Below, one piece after another: positions 53,301 through 62,761 of a stretch of DNA of 64,000 nucleotides. This DNA is from Euglena gracilis (lineage: Eukaryota > Euglenida > Euglenophyceae > Euglenales), in NCBI GenBank assembly GCA_039621445.1, contig CP154955.1, forward strand, positions 30,697,471 to 30,761,470. Reading direction: 5' to 3'. Position 1 is the stretch's first letter. Each line of letters opens with the position of its first letter. The position numbers and the translations under genes are program-made. The notes under the pieces were generated by a model, which worked only from the letters and a program-made list of their open reading frames with translations, was not told where the DNA came from and searched no databases.

Positions 53301-55142
53301 CGCCCCAAGTGACGCTTCCGGGGGTGGTCGGCTGATGAGGTCTTGTAACAGCTGTTGAAGGTTGTTGGCATCCTGGGTAGAGGCCGCTTCCATGGGGCCG
53401 GCAGCCAGGGGTGGCACGAGGGTTGTGGCCAGCAGGAATCCAACCGCCCGCTCCGGATCCGTGGTCATGTCAAAGTCCCTTGCCCGGCGGGGGGACGGTG
53501 CCGTTCCCCCCTTCAGTTGCGGGCCCACGTTGTGTTCCCCTTCACCGCGAGAAAGCAAGTCGCCCCTGCTTGAGGGAATGTCAAGCCGCCGGGTGGGAGG
53601 CCCCGGGTTGCTCTCCACATCGCCACAGGACAATAGGCTCCCCCGCCCTGTCTTTTGGTGCCCGGTTGCGGTTTGGCGATCGAGGGCCAAGACAGTGTCG
53701 CGCTTGCAATCAGGTCCTTGTCCTTGATCCTTGTCCTTGTCCTTGCTCCGCTCTCCACCGGGACGGTCTAGACGAATGCCGGCTCTGGCGGCTCCACTGC
53801 GGCGATTTGAGCAGATATTCGGACTCGGCGACCTCGAAAACCCCCCTGAGGGGCCTCTCAGCAGGCTCTGCCGGGTCATTGTCGCAGAGAAATGGTAATG
53901 GCCGCGACCGGGCGGCAGTGGTTCCCCTATCCCACGGGACGGGAAAACTCGGCGTGGTCGTTTCGCGGCTCCCGCCGCGTTTCGGCGGGAAGAGGGCCGC
54001 TTTTTCGGGTCCGCCGCCCTCGAAAACCCCCCTTGTGCGCATCTGAGCGGGCGTCGCTGGGTCGCCATCATGAAGGAATTGTGATGGACGCTGAAGAGAG
54101 GCAGTGGCTCCTGTGCGCAAAGGGACCTGAAAATTCGGCCTGGGTGTTTCCGGCCTCCAGCCGCCTGTCGGCGGGCCGGGGGCCGTTTTTTCGGTTTCGC
54201 CGCCATCGGTAACCCCCATCTGGGGCACCCCAGTGGCCTGCGCCCGATCCCCAAGGGGAAGAAATTGTTGCTGCCGCCGTCTGGGGGGAGTCCTTGCCGT
54301 CCGCCATGGAACTGGGAAGTTCGGCCCTGCCGTTTCCGGCCTCCTCCCGCTACAAGGGGCAAGCGTTTGTGGCAGGGGTGGCAGGACTGTGCAATTTGGG
54401 GGCTGCTGGGTCCACCACTGTTGCTCCCAATGACTTCGAGGCAATCTCCAGGGTCCTCTGTTTGGGGTTTCCCCAGGAGTTTCATTGGAATTTTGGAGCA
54501 GAAGATCTCACCAATCATTTTATTGTTTTTGCTGAAATCTCTATGGTCCACTGCTGTGGTTTTCTCCTGGGGTTGTGCTGGTGGGAAAACCTTCTGCAGC
54601 ATTTTAGGAAAGCACAAAGCCAAACCCAAGATCTGGGAGCAAAATGTCTGCAAATTGGGTCCACGATTCTTGATGTCGATGTGTTGCTGCTGTTGCTGCT
54701 TCTCCTGGGGCTGGCTCTCCCAGGGCTTGGGCCACCAATCTTGTTCAAGATGTCGATGTGCTGCTGCTGTTGCTGCCTCTCCTGGGGCTGGGTCTCCCAG
54801 GGCTTGGGCCACCAATGTCGATGTCAATGTGCTGCTGCTGGGTGGCTGAATCTCACCCTTCTTCTCCCGGGGCTGAGTCTCCCAGGGCATCATAGATGTC
54901 GCTGTGGACTCCGGGGGTTGTGGAAATCCCCCGGGTCGGCGAGGCTGTCGTTGCAAATGAGCCAGTAGGGTGAACTCAGAGTGGATGAAACAATGAACTT
55001 CGAGAGGTCGAACGCCTGGAACTTCAAAATATACCCCACGTGGGGCTTTCACTTGTCCGACATTATATGCGAACGAAAAAAAATAGAACTGCCGAGCCGA
55101 AGTCCTGTGCGGGTGAGAGTAATGCACATAGCAAGTTCTCAA
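50313..55142 (-). CDS. R2-type non-LTR retrotransposon polyprotein with one 2A site
   Basis: 1609 codons as drawn; the true start may be a later Met (for example residue 84). Residues about 1-500 are Pro/Gln-rich, then basic tandem repeats (unit like KKRPxxRRxAAG...EPLP...GGFS, residues 270-450). TGRGSLLSCGDVESNPGP at about 498-514 is a full 2A ribosome-skipping motif; a decayed GEGEHNVGP follows. The downstream part of roughly 1,100 residues has RT motifs LQLDFSNAFN, SGVQQGDPCGPAAFA and YLDD (about 1097). A CCHC finger CPRCHNPTDVRGHHLVCC (about 1437) follows, then the endonuclease RPGDVFVIRY...AAIDVTIRH. The frame is intact, so the element may be recently active. Confidence 0.9.
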   Translation of the reverse strand: MRTCYVHYSHPHRTSARQFYFFSFAYNVGQVKAPRGVYFEVPGVRPLEVHCFIHSEFTLLAHLQRQPRRPGGFPQPPESTATSMMPWETQPREKKGEIQPPSSSTLTSTLVAQALGDPAPGEAATAAAHRHLEQDWWPKPWESQPQEKQQQQQHIDIKNRGPNLQTFCSQILGLALCFPKMLQKVFPPAQPQEKTTAVDHRDFSKNNKMIGEIFCSKIPMKLLGKPQTEDPGDCLEVIGSNSGGPSSPQIAQSCHPCHKRLPLVAGGGRKRQGRTSQFHGGRQGLPPDGGSNNFFPLGIGRRPLGCPRWGLPMAAKPKKRPPARRQAAGGRKHPGRIFRSLCAQEPLPLFSVHHNSFMMATQRRPLRCAQGGFSRAADPKKRPSSRRNAAGAAKRPRRVFPSRGIGEPLPPGRGHYHFSATMTRQSLLRGPSGGFSRSPSPNICSNRRSGAARAGIRLDRPGGERSKDKDKDQGQGPDCKRDTVLALDRQTATGHQKTGRGSLLSCGDVESNPGPPTRRLDIPSSRGDLLSRGEGEHNVGPQLKGGTAPSPRRARDFDMTTDPERAVGFLLATTLVPPLAAGPMEAASTQDANNLQQLLQDLISRPPPEASLGAVSNTRGPSALDDADVEMNAVFLPGMRTGSPLTDPCPLLSPSWTDISLDHRGTVSIIPKGALPAVCDSYSTVLRCFNERPTWETLHALWAFPKSVLAPLGKGGRGHWARLGRVVRARAESYLKRPVNDSWEDSQRRRAQPATLVRTRGQVRREEEVQEEGFVRRMERLVGKGAVGKACQLLLSDGVQDDKHRTVRKRLQDMHPFEEPPGRGPMDKRVATPPPADEEERRDRLSLVRKAVFSFGKESAAGPSGLKPDHLKEMLSREAGGQAESLLEGLATFAFKSINDGWPVGAAEILASARLTALRKVKHPAQVNEAGNLLPPPLDPEHEGTRPIASGECLRRLVGKVLMRQPAVRKFIAEGMPGQFGVGCRDACGLIGMGLQHLVTTLSSTQAADWGVLQLDFSNAFNWVRRDALLEAARERCPEMVTWLETCYAEHSSLFLGDTCLQSKSGVQQGDPCGPAAFALAIQGLVEELHSVCGRQAWYLDDAHIVGNMCQLEAAVRMILEKGHPIGVAINLDKCTLWGPAFGTAWSSLPMGASILQQIPVTPFIPGSGIKSLGVPVCHPADGTFAEHTWFGRCEAAMKACSLLQRVPSAHVQFTILRMCLDACKVNDLLRATPASYAQDQCALLSKTVRNTMSIISGRLLEEPQWVQATLPVRLGGLGIRDPVVERVNARWAATLDFVIRGDRILDLPAFCSVPLLSIDFAETVGAIKGSCSWPTSAQSFCDDPRRHDLLTPEMLTQRFWGNACAEARQQRLHAALEGTEKLKFSCQMKPHAMAWASVTPCASTKTLIPTREFQAIVQWSLGAPVVSATDSPPACPRCHNPTDVRGHHLVCCHKNNIFRRHNAVQSHILGLAQRAGFPARREESAPDGSRPGDVFVIRYDANGPAAIDVTIRHPLAPSRNRAGLEDIGKWHEEQEQDKIKKYGDGCQRRGWTFIPFVLDCYGGMGDGALTFVGNCIKLLAGQHDAWERRGVEGTCWQGISMTLAREVG

Positions 55143-55697
55143 GGTGGGAGGGGGGAGAGGCGAGGGTGAAGTAGAACGGCGGTGAAGGGCACAGTTCGGA
55201 GGGGGGATAGCGAGTGTGAGAGGAAAGTGTACAGCGGCAGGGAAGGTTCAATGGAACGGCCATGGGGACTGTTGGGTGTTGAGGTTGTGGCTGTGACAAG
55301 TTTTGGTTTTGGGGAGTTGGCGCAGGGAAGGCTCTGTTTTCGGTGAGGTAAGGGTTTGGACGTCTTTGTAGACTTGGTCCATTCGTTGCAAGGTGTGATT
55401 TGCTTGTTTTTTGGTTTAATTAGTCTCGTGGTTGGTTATGCGTATGGTTGGTGTGTCATGGCGTCTTCGGCCCTGTGGTCAAAATGCTCACTCCATTTCA
55501 TATGGGCAATGGGTGGTGGGATCCACCGTTCCAGATGGCTCCGCCACTGTTCCTCAAGTCAGCTGGCGGGCCACTTCTCTTGCCAATGTGAGACACAGGT
55601 TGCTGATGGTTGGGTACCGTTGTTTACTTTTTTGACGAGTTGTGGATGGTTTAAGGACAATTGTTTGTTCTGGGTCTAGGGGTCGTAGTGGTCTTCT
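55143..55697 (-). other. Junction of two head-to-tail non-LTR elements
   Basis: 3' UTR of the element coded above it (stop at about 55698) and/or 5' UTR of the element coded at 50313-55142. Unlike its neighbours it has no copy of the shared 3' tail, so the upstream element belongs to a different subfamily or lost its tail. The junction point cannot be placed. Confidence 0.5.
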
Positions 55698-58600
55698 TTA
55701 CAGACAATACGGCTGGTGTATGGTGTTGGTTACTTCTGGATCTGTGTCGTTGCCTGCATACCGTCCCCAGATTACTTGTCGCGCGATCTCTCGCGCAACA
55801 GTTATTGATAGAAGTTGCCATGTGTCGGCTTCAGTTTTGCGTTTTGACCATGCATCTTGTTGACCGAGGAGAAGTTTCATCAGTGTTGACATTAAGGTTA
55901 GCGCTTCTTGGCCTAGGCCGCCATAGCAGTCAGCAACAAATGGAATGCAGGTCCATCCCATCCTCCCACAGGTGGCGTCATATTTTGAATGTTTTTCCTT
56001 CTCTTGGCGTTCATACCATTCAGTTAGTTCAGCTGTGTCACGCAACGGTCTGTACGGTGCTGCTGTGTGTCTCACTGTGATATCCACTGCTCCAGGACCA
56101 TTGGCGTCAAGTCTGCTGATGAGGACATCGCCCGGGCGTGTTCTCTCTGGACCTCCTTGTTCTTTTTTTTGCAGTAAACCCAGCATCATGTGCCAGTTGG
56201 AACACAAAGTCCTGGATTGCACCATGTCGCCGCGTGATGCCATTTGAGCTGCAGCATACAAGGTGATTACCCAGGTTGTCCATTGGCTTGGTGCAGCGTG
56301 GGCACGTTGATCCCGTTGGTGGACAAACTGGTGCTCCCAGTGACCACTTTAGAAATCCTTTGAATTCGGCAGAAGCGACCAACGTTTTCAGTCCAGAGGA
56401 TGGTGTGACAGAAGCCCAGGCCATTGCGTGGGGCCGCTGTTGGCTTGCGAACCGGACGGCGTCTTGACCGTGAAGGTTAGAGGATAATACTTTTTGTCGT
56501 TGTTTCGCAAAGCATTCACCCCACCACTTCTGTTGAATGTGAGGGCTTTGGGCTTCGTTCAGCAGTGATACATCCGCGGCCCATGTTTGCGTTGGGGGAG
56601 TTCCTTCGAGGATGGAGTTGGCAGAGGACAGGCACTCCGCAGTGTCTTTCGGTACTCCTCGGTCTGCCAGGCCCAGGGTGCGTCTGCCATTGCTGACAAA
56701 CGTCACAATGCCGGATATACGTGCTGGGAGACGTTCCACTGATGGGTCCCGAATTCCGAGTCCGCCATGACGCACGGGTAGGGTGGCCTGAGCCCATTGG
56801 TTGTCATCGATTGGGGATCCAACAATGTTGCTCATTGTGTTCCTGATTTCTTTGGTCAACAGAGCACATGCGTCATTTGCCTGCCCCAGTTCTGTTGCAC
56901 GCATGAGGTCATTAACTTTGCATGCATCTAGGCAGGTTCGTAAGAGACAGAACTGAATATGGGCTTGCGGCAGGTTCAAAAGGGCCCGGCAAGCTTTCTG
57001 CACACCTGTTGCACGTTCAGCCCACACTTCCCCCGCAAAGCCACCGCTTTGTGGATGGCATACCGAGATTCCCAGGGCCCGTATACCAGATTTAGGGGAG
57101 TAGTTCACGATTGGGACTGCACGAAGTGGGCTGTTTGGCGGCATTTCAGCACGATTGGCTTCTGTTGCTGCAGGGCCCCACAGGCGGCATTTTTTTGCGT
57201 TGAGGTGTATGCCTAGTAGCGTCCCCTGTCGTTGAATTTCTGTAATTGCTGCATGTAATTGTGGGAGGGTTCCCAGGATGTGTCCATCATCCAAATACCA
57301 CAATTGCAGTGGCACCACGTCTTGCAAGGACTCGACGAGAGATTGCAACGCCAAGGCGAATCCGGCTGGGCCACAAGGGTCCCCTTGTTGTACGCCAGAG
57401 GCACTCCGAAGGTGTGATGACCCACAAAAGAGCGGGCTGTGTTCGGCGTAGCAACTCTCGAACCAAACGTACGCCTCCGGGCAGCGTTTAGCCACTTCAG
57501 CAAGGACTGTCTTTCTTTTTACGCAATTAAAAGCATTGCTGAAATCTACCTGTAACAAAGCCCAGGTGCTGTCCTGTTGCATGTGCAGGTGATTTACTTC
57601 TTGCTGCAGTCCCATAGCAATGAGTTCACATGCCCCCTGGACCCCTACACCGCATTGTAGTGGCTGCAGTTCTTTAAGGCGGTCCCTGATTTTGGGGTGC
57701 CTCATCAAATATTTGCCCACCAATCGGCGCAGGCATTCCCCAGCTGCAATTGGTCGCGTGCCATCCTTCTTTGGGTCAGGAATGGGGTTGGTATTGCCAA
57801 GCTCATCAAGGTTTTCGCTTGGATTGCAGGGTTTTCGAAGAGGAGTCAAACGGGCACCAGCGAAAATCCATGCCGCAGAGTTGTGGATTCCGTTTGTCAA
57901 ACATGTTCGGACGAATTGGTCCAAAATTGTGAGGAGTTGTTCTGATTGTGTCCCCAGGGGATCAGAGAGCATGTCTTTAAGATGATCTGGACGAAGTCCA
58001 GACGGTCCTGGTGAGGACTCCTTCGGGAAAGACATGACTGCTTTCCGTATTTCAATTAGGCGCTCCCTGGTTGCATCTTCACTGAGATCGAATTCGAGGC
58101 GAGGGAAGTCCGGAGGCAGATTTTGCCTTCCAGGTTGCAGTTCAGGAGGGTGCAAGGCAGCCAACCGTTCCAAGATTAGCGGGTCGTCTGCATCTTGGAT
58201 TCCATCAGAAGTCAGCATGCGGCAGGCATTACTGACCGCCCCATGGCTGACAAGGCTTTGAACACGGTTGCACAATCTTTCTTGGCTTTCAGCATCGAAA
58301 TTTTTTGTCTGACTTCGTGTTCTCTTCTTTGGGTTTTGTGCATCGCGAATTTGGCGAGTCTCATCCCACGAATCTTCTGTGGACCGGTTGAGGTAGGCAT
58401 TGGCTCTCGCAGTAATTTTCCGTCCAACTGCAGCCCAATGGCTTTTCCCGCTCCGCTTCAATGGAGCAAGCACAGCTTTTGGGAAGCACCAAAGTGCGTG
58501 TAGGGTCTCCCATCCTGGCTTTGACACAAAGCGACTGAGGGTGCTGCAGAAGGCGAGCCCAACGTTTCGCAACGCTCCCCGTGGGATATGGACCAACGTG

Positions 58601-61600
58601 CCCCGAGTGTCTTGGGAAATTTCTTCCCAAGATGGCTGCATTGCTGGGCAAGGTTGCGAGAAGGGAGTGACTTGCAGCGTATCAGCGTTCATCGAGGATT
58701 GCGCTAGTGCTGGAACCACGGGGGGCTGCGGCCTTCGACCATTTTGGCATTCTTGCTCTTGCCCTTGTGGTGAGGACGGCACAAAATTCTCAATCAACCC
58801 CTGGCCCTGTGGCGCACACCCGTGAATTTCGGAAATCGCTGAGCGCACCCGGGACTCTAGTTCGTCAATGACCATGATTTGTTCAGCTGCAGGTGCCCCG
58901 GGGCCCCCGTTCAAACTGGGAAACGGCATTATAGCCTGGGACAAAGTAGGCGAGAACAGCGGCGTTGAGTGCATTGGAAACCAAGATCCAAGGAGTGGTA
59001 CCTCCGTCGGCGGCACAGCAGAGGTCTGTGCGGCTGAGGCCATTTCGACGTCCTCCTGCTGGGGAGGGCGGGTTTCTGTGGGACCTGGGTTGCTTTCAAT
59101 GTCGCCACAACTGGCAAGGCTTTTGCCCCTGCCACATCGGGGAGGACTGTACCCATACCGCGTTTTTTCCTGGTCAATCGGTTGCCGTACGTGGTTGGCG
59201 TGCCCTGGGGCCACATCTGACAACTTAGAAGGCCCTGGTTGGTTGGTTGGTCGTCGGCAATGGGGCCGGGTGCTAGGTCGCAGGGATAGGGGTCCTTCAC
59301 GAGGGGTTATCCGATAAATAGGTCCTGGCTCGAGGTGAACGTCACCACAAAGTGTGACATCTTGGTGTGTGGGCCTCTCGGCTATGACAGCGTTGTTACG
59401 GCCTATGTCACCTCGTTGGTGGTTTGGTCGTCTTTGTGCTGTCCGTCGTGCCCTCCGGATGTGACGGTCAACTGAAACTACTGATCTTGTCGGACGTAAC
59501 AAGGCCATGATGTCCAGGATATCAACGGTGTGTACATTCAATGGGCAGAGGTCGGACGAGGAGGGCTCCGTTGGAGGTACTCTGGGGAAAGTGCCTCTCG
59601 GCCGGAGAACGTTGGGTAGTGTCATTAGGTGAATAGGGGGCAGGTAGAAGTGAAAGGCCTCGCCGATGTTGCATACTTCGGACCATAAACAGGTCAGCAA
59701 CCACATAATGGCATGCACACTCGATGGGGAGTCGTGACGTGGTGGTCGATGTGGCCATAGCCCTATGAGCACAAACAGAACTCCTCTCAAAACTTCCCAA
59801 CATTCGGTGAGCTCATAGACGGTAGCGTCCTCAACAAGGACATCGGAAGGGAAGGTGTCTCGGAAAGTTTGAAGTTCTGCATCCACCTCTTGAAGGCTCG
59901 CCAGCAGTCTGTGCCGAATGAAATTTTCTTGAAGTCCCCTGGAGATAGGGATTGTCGGTCTTTCCATGGTGGCCAGACGGAAGTAGATGGGCCCTGGTTG
60001 TGTTTGGACGTCACCATGGGTGGTGATTCGTTCCCCCCTTCCAGTCGGCTGGTGTCCTTCTGAAAACTTTTCCCGAGCTTGTTCTTGGGTGTATCCTCGG
60101 CTTGTTACGGAGTGTACTTTTGCTGTCTCAGTAGATGGATATACTGTGGCTGAAAAAACAGGGCAGGTTTCCCTGTGGTGCAGGCACCAACCTGCCGAGG
60201 CAGTGATGGTTTCAATGTCACACAAAGTGCATTTCAGCCAGTATGTAGCTTTGGGAAGAAGTGAACGGGAGGAGCCATCGGGGCCTTGCCGCAGTGGTAT
60301 TTCAGCCTTGATCCGAAAGAAATCAGTCATGTTCATGGCAACAAGTTGGTCCAATAGATCCATGACTTCACCACAGGGTCCATTAAATGCCGTCAGCGGG
60401 CCTGGATTGGTTTCCACATCACCCATTGTTGTCAGGGAATCACCTCGCCCCGTCTTCAGATATGCGTCTTCCGGCTTCTTCCCCCCGTGTGGGCATGCAG
60501 TGCAGAGGTGTATGGTGCCAACTGTTTCTGCCATGTGGAAATTTTTTGTGGCAGCACAAGAATAATAGTCCGACAGGGAGTCATTTGAGTCATCAAGATC
60601 GCTGGTGGTAAACACCGCAGGGGAAAGACGATCAGCCAATCCAACCTCACACGCAAACTGTAACGGTCTGGGCATGTCATCCATCAGCCAAATTCTTGGG
60701 CAGTATCGCCAGGCAATGGGCAGGGTTGGTTCTCGGGAGGGTGTCAGCCTCTTCTTTGTCCTCGGGGGGCGGACTGCTTCTGCTGCTGGCACTTTTTGTT
60801 TGATTTTTTGTGTGATAGCTCGGCGTACGTTTTTTATGTGCGACATGTCCAGTCCCTCCTCACGTTGTTCCTCTGGTCGGTATTGATGAAGAATTTGGGC
60901 GATTCTGATCCGTTCCAGGGTGAGGTTCTTTTTTTGTGGGGGGGGCGATTGCACAACTTTTGGCGCTGCCAGTGGCAACGTGAGTTTCATGTCAGTGTGC
61001 ACCATTTTTTGTGACTGCCGAATGTCCACTGTTCTGCCAATGTCGACCCACTTTTCCTGAATGTTTGCCAGTTTTCTGGCGACCTTCTCGTGAAATAAAA
61101 TGCCTCCTGCTTGCTGTCTCATGCGCTTTCTCCAAAAAAATTCTTTCCTGAGGGACCGAAACTCTGGTGTTTCCCAAACTGGGACCCCTTCCAGGGGGGT
61201 GTTGGGTGGAGAGGCTGGTAAATCAGTTACCTGGGGGGGGTCTTGCCATTGAAAGGGGCTGGGTTCCTCCTGCAGGATCACTGTGCCCAGTTTGGCCCAC
61301 TGTGTGCCATCAAATATGGTGGGTTTTGTTGGAATTTTAAAAATGCGAAATGGTGGGCATGGCCCCCCCCCTCTTGCAGCGGGGGCTGATATTGGGGGGC
61401 TGGTGCTGAGATTTTTTGGGGTTGCATTTGGCTGGGGTTGATGATCCTCCTCTTTTGGGTGGGGGGGGGTTGTTTTGCTGACTCCTTTTGATTTGGAGTT
61501 GCCTTGGGATGAAATTCTTGATCCACTTGTTTTACTGGGTGAAGGTATTGTGTTGAGTTGTCCCCTCTTTGGGGGGGACTTTGTGAGACAAAAGGGAAAG

Positions 61601-61620
61601 CTGCAGGCAGAAAACCACAT
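55698..61620 (-). CDS. R2-type non-LTR ORF2 with four 2A-like motifs
   Basis: 1837 codons, then a 1-base shift at an A8 run (56163-56170), after which the endonuclease RPGDVLISRL...GAVDITVRH continues to about 55698. 2A-like motifs end at about residues 407 (GDVETNPGP), 543 (GDVQTQPGP), 766 (GDVHLEPGP) and 846 (GDIESNPGP); three are preceded by GRG. Predicted pieces: 1-406; 136 aa with a Cys/His cluster (CTLCD...CLHHRETC); 224 aa with hydrophobic helices (VLRGVLFVLIGLW); 80 aa; and the RT-endonuclease part. RT motifs are LLQVDFSNAFN, SGVQQGDPCGPAGFA and YLDD (about 1443). The CCHC finger is CPRCTKPMDNLGNHLVCC. Confidence 0.88.
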
Positions 61621-62333
61621 TGGAAGGCTGATGGTGATGCCAGTACCACATCTGGGATTAAGGGTGCTGGCAGGCCAGGGTTGTGTAATGGTGTTGGGAG
61701 GGGGGGGACTTGTGTACTCTGGCCTGTGCTGAGAAAGGCTCTGAGGCTTCTGAAGAGTTCAGCCTCTCTCCTTCTCTGCTCTTCTTCTCTGGTCCAATTC
61801 TTCCTCTGGTCATCTTCTCTGCTCCAGTTTGATTGCAGTGGTTGCTGAGATTGCAGGGGTTCACCCCAAAGGTTGGTCTGTGATGGAATGTACATTTGTA
61901 TGATTGATGTGACAGATGGACATACTTGACTTCTACCCACTGGTGGGCATTGGAATGGGCTGTTCATTGGAATGCTCACTGATGGGCCTGACTGTGGAAT
62001 GCCCACTGATGGGCTTGCTGTACAGGGGGGCCCCAGACTCACTTGCTGATGGAGCTGGGGCTGTGGAGAACTCTGTTGAGATATATGATAACTGGGTCGA
62101 CCTCTCTGCCATGGGGGCTTGTAATCTCTTCCAAACCTTCTCTGTAGGTACTCTTCATGCTCTTCCCTCTCTTGCCATGTCCTCTTCCTTCTCTGTGAGC
62201 TGCTGTCTTGACTTTCTCTGTCACTATGTACAGGGCGGTCAGCAGTGAGTCGTTGTGCCACAGCAGTGGTTAGCACCGGCACCAACAGCGGCAACAACAT
62301 CTTGGCCAGCAGCTCCAACTGTCCAGTGTCCAC
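61278..62333 (-). CDS. ORF1 of the four-2A element
   Basis: 351 codons. MDTGQLELLAKMLLPLLVPV starts with a hydrophobic helix, then a charged segment (RRKRTWQEREEHEEYLQRRF), then a Pro/Gln/Ser-rich tail. No family recognised; its position matches ORF1 nucleic-acid-binding proteins of non-LTR elements. It overlaps ORF2 by 343 bases in the -1 relation, with a G run on the sense strand at about 61366-61374. Its start lies about 55 bp after the 3' tail of the upstream element. Confidence 0.65.
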   Translation of the reverse strand: MDTGQLELLAKMLLPLLVPVLTTAVAQRLTADRPVHSDRESQDSSSQRRKRTWQEREEHEEYLQRRFGRDYKPPWQRGRPSYHISQQSSPQPQLHQQVSLGPPCTASPSVGIPQSGPSVSIPMNSPFQCPPVGRSQVCPSVTSIIQMYIPSQTNLWGEPLQSQQPLQSNWSREDDQRKNWTREEEQRRREAELFRSLRAFLSTGQSTQVPPLPTPLHNPGLPAPLIPDVVLASPSAFQCGFLPAAFPFVSQSPPQRGDNSTQYLHPVKQVDQEFHPKATPNQKESAKQPPPTQKRRIINPSQMQPQKISAPAPQYQPPLQEGGGHAHHFAFLKFQQNPPYLMAHSGPNWAQ

Positions 62334-62388
62334 TGCAACAGTAGGTGTACTTGAAACCGGGTCCGCCGTGATGCCGTGGGCCTAAACA

Positions 62389-62480
62389 TACGGTGGTGGG
62401 GCGAACCGAGTCCACCGACCAGTGGCACAGCCTACTGGATTTGAGTGTTCGGGGGAGAGGGAAGCTATGTACAGATGGGG
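62389..62480 (-). repeat. Shared 3' tail of the element at the right edge
   Basis: Same conserved sequence as at 49725 and 46815 (GGTGGTGGGGCGAACCGAGT, CACCGACCAGTGGCACAGCC). It marks the 3' end of the partly visible retroelement; the next element begins within a few bases. Confidence 0.85.
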
Positions 62481-62761
62481 AAACCCCCATGGATAGTCAG
62501 AGGTTAATCAGGAGACACAGGGGCTTTAGTAGCCCGTGGGAAGTGGGGTGGCTGGCAGACCATGTCGATGATCGAAGAGAGACTCGAGGATCAGGTGGCG
62601 TCGTTGGGGTGCGCGCGGGGTGCAGTCTTTGGCAGCGGGGCGTGGAGGAGCGGCCATGGTGCATGCTCGGGTGCGGCCTTTGCTGCCGCAGCCCTGATGC
62701 TGTTGACGAGCCGTCGTGCATCGTGACCCATCTGGTGATTGATCGACGCGGCTGAGTGGTT

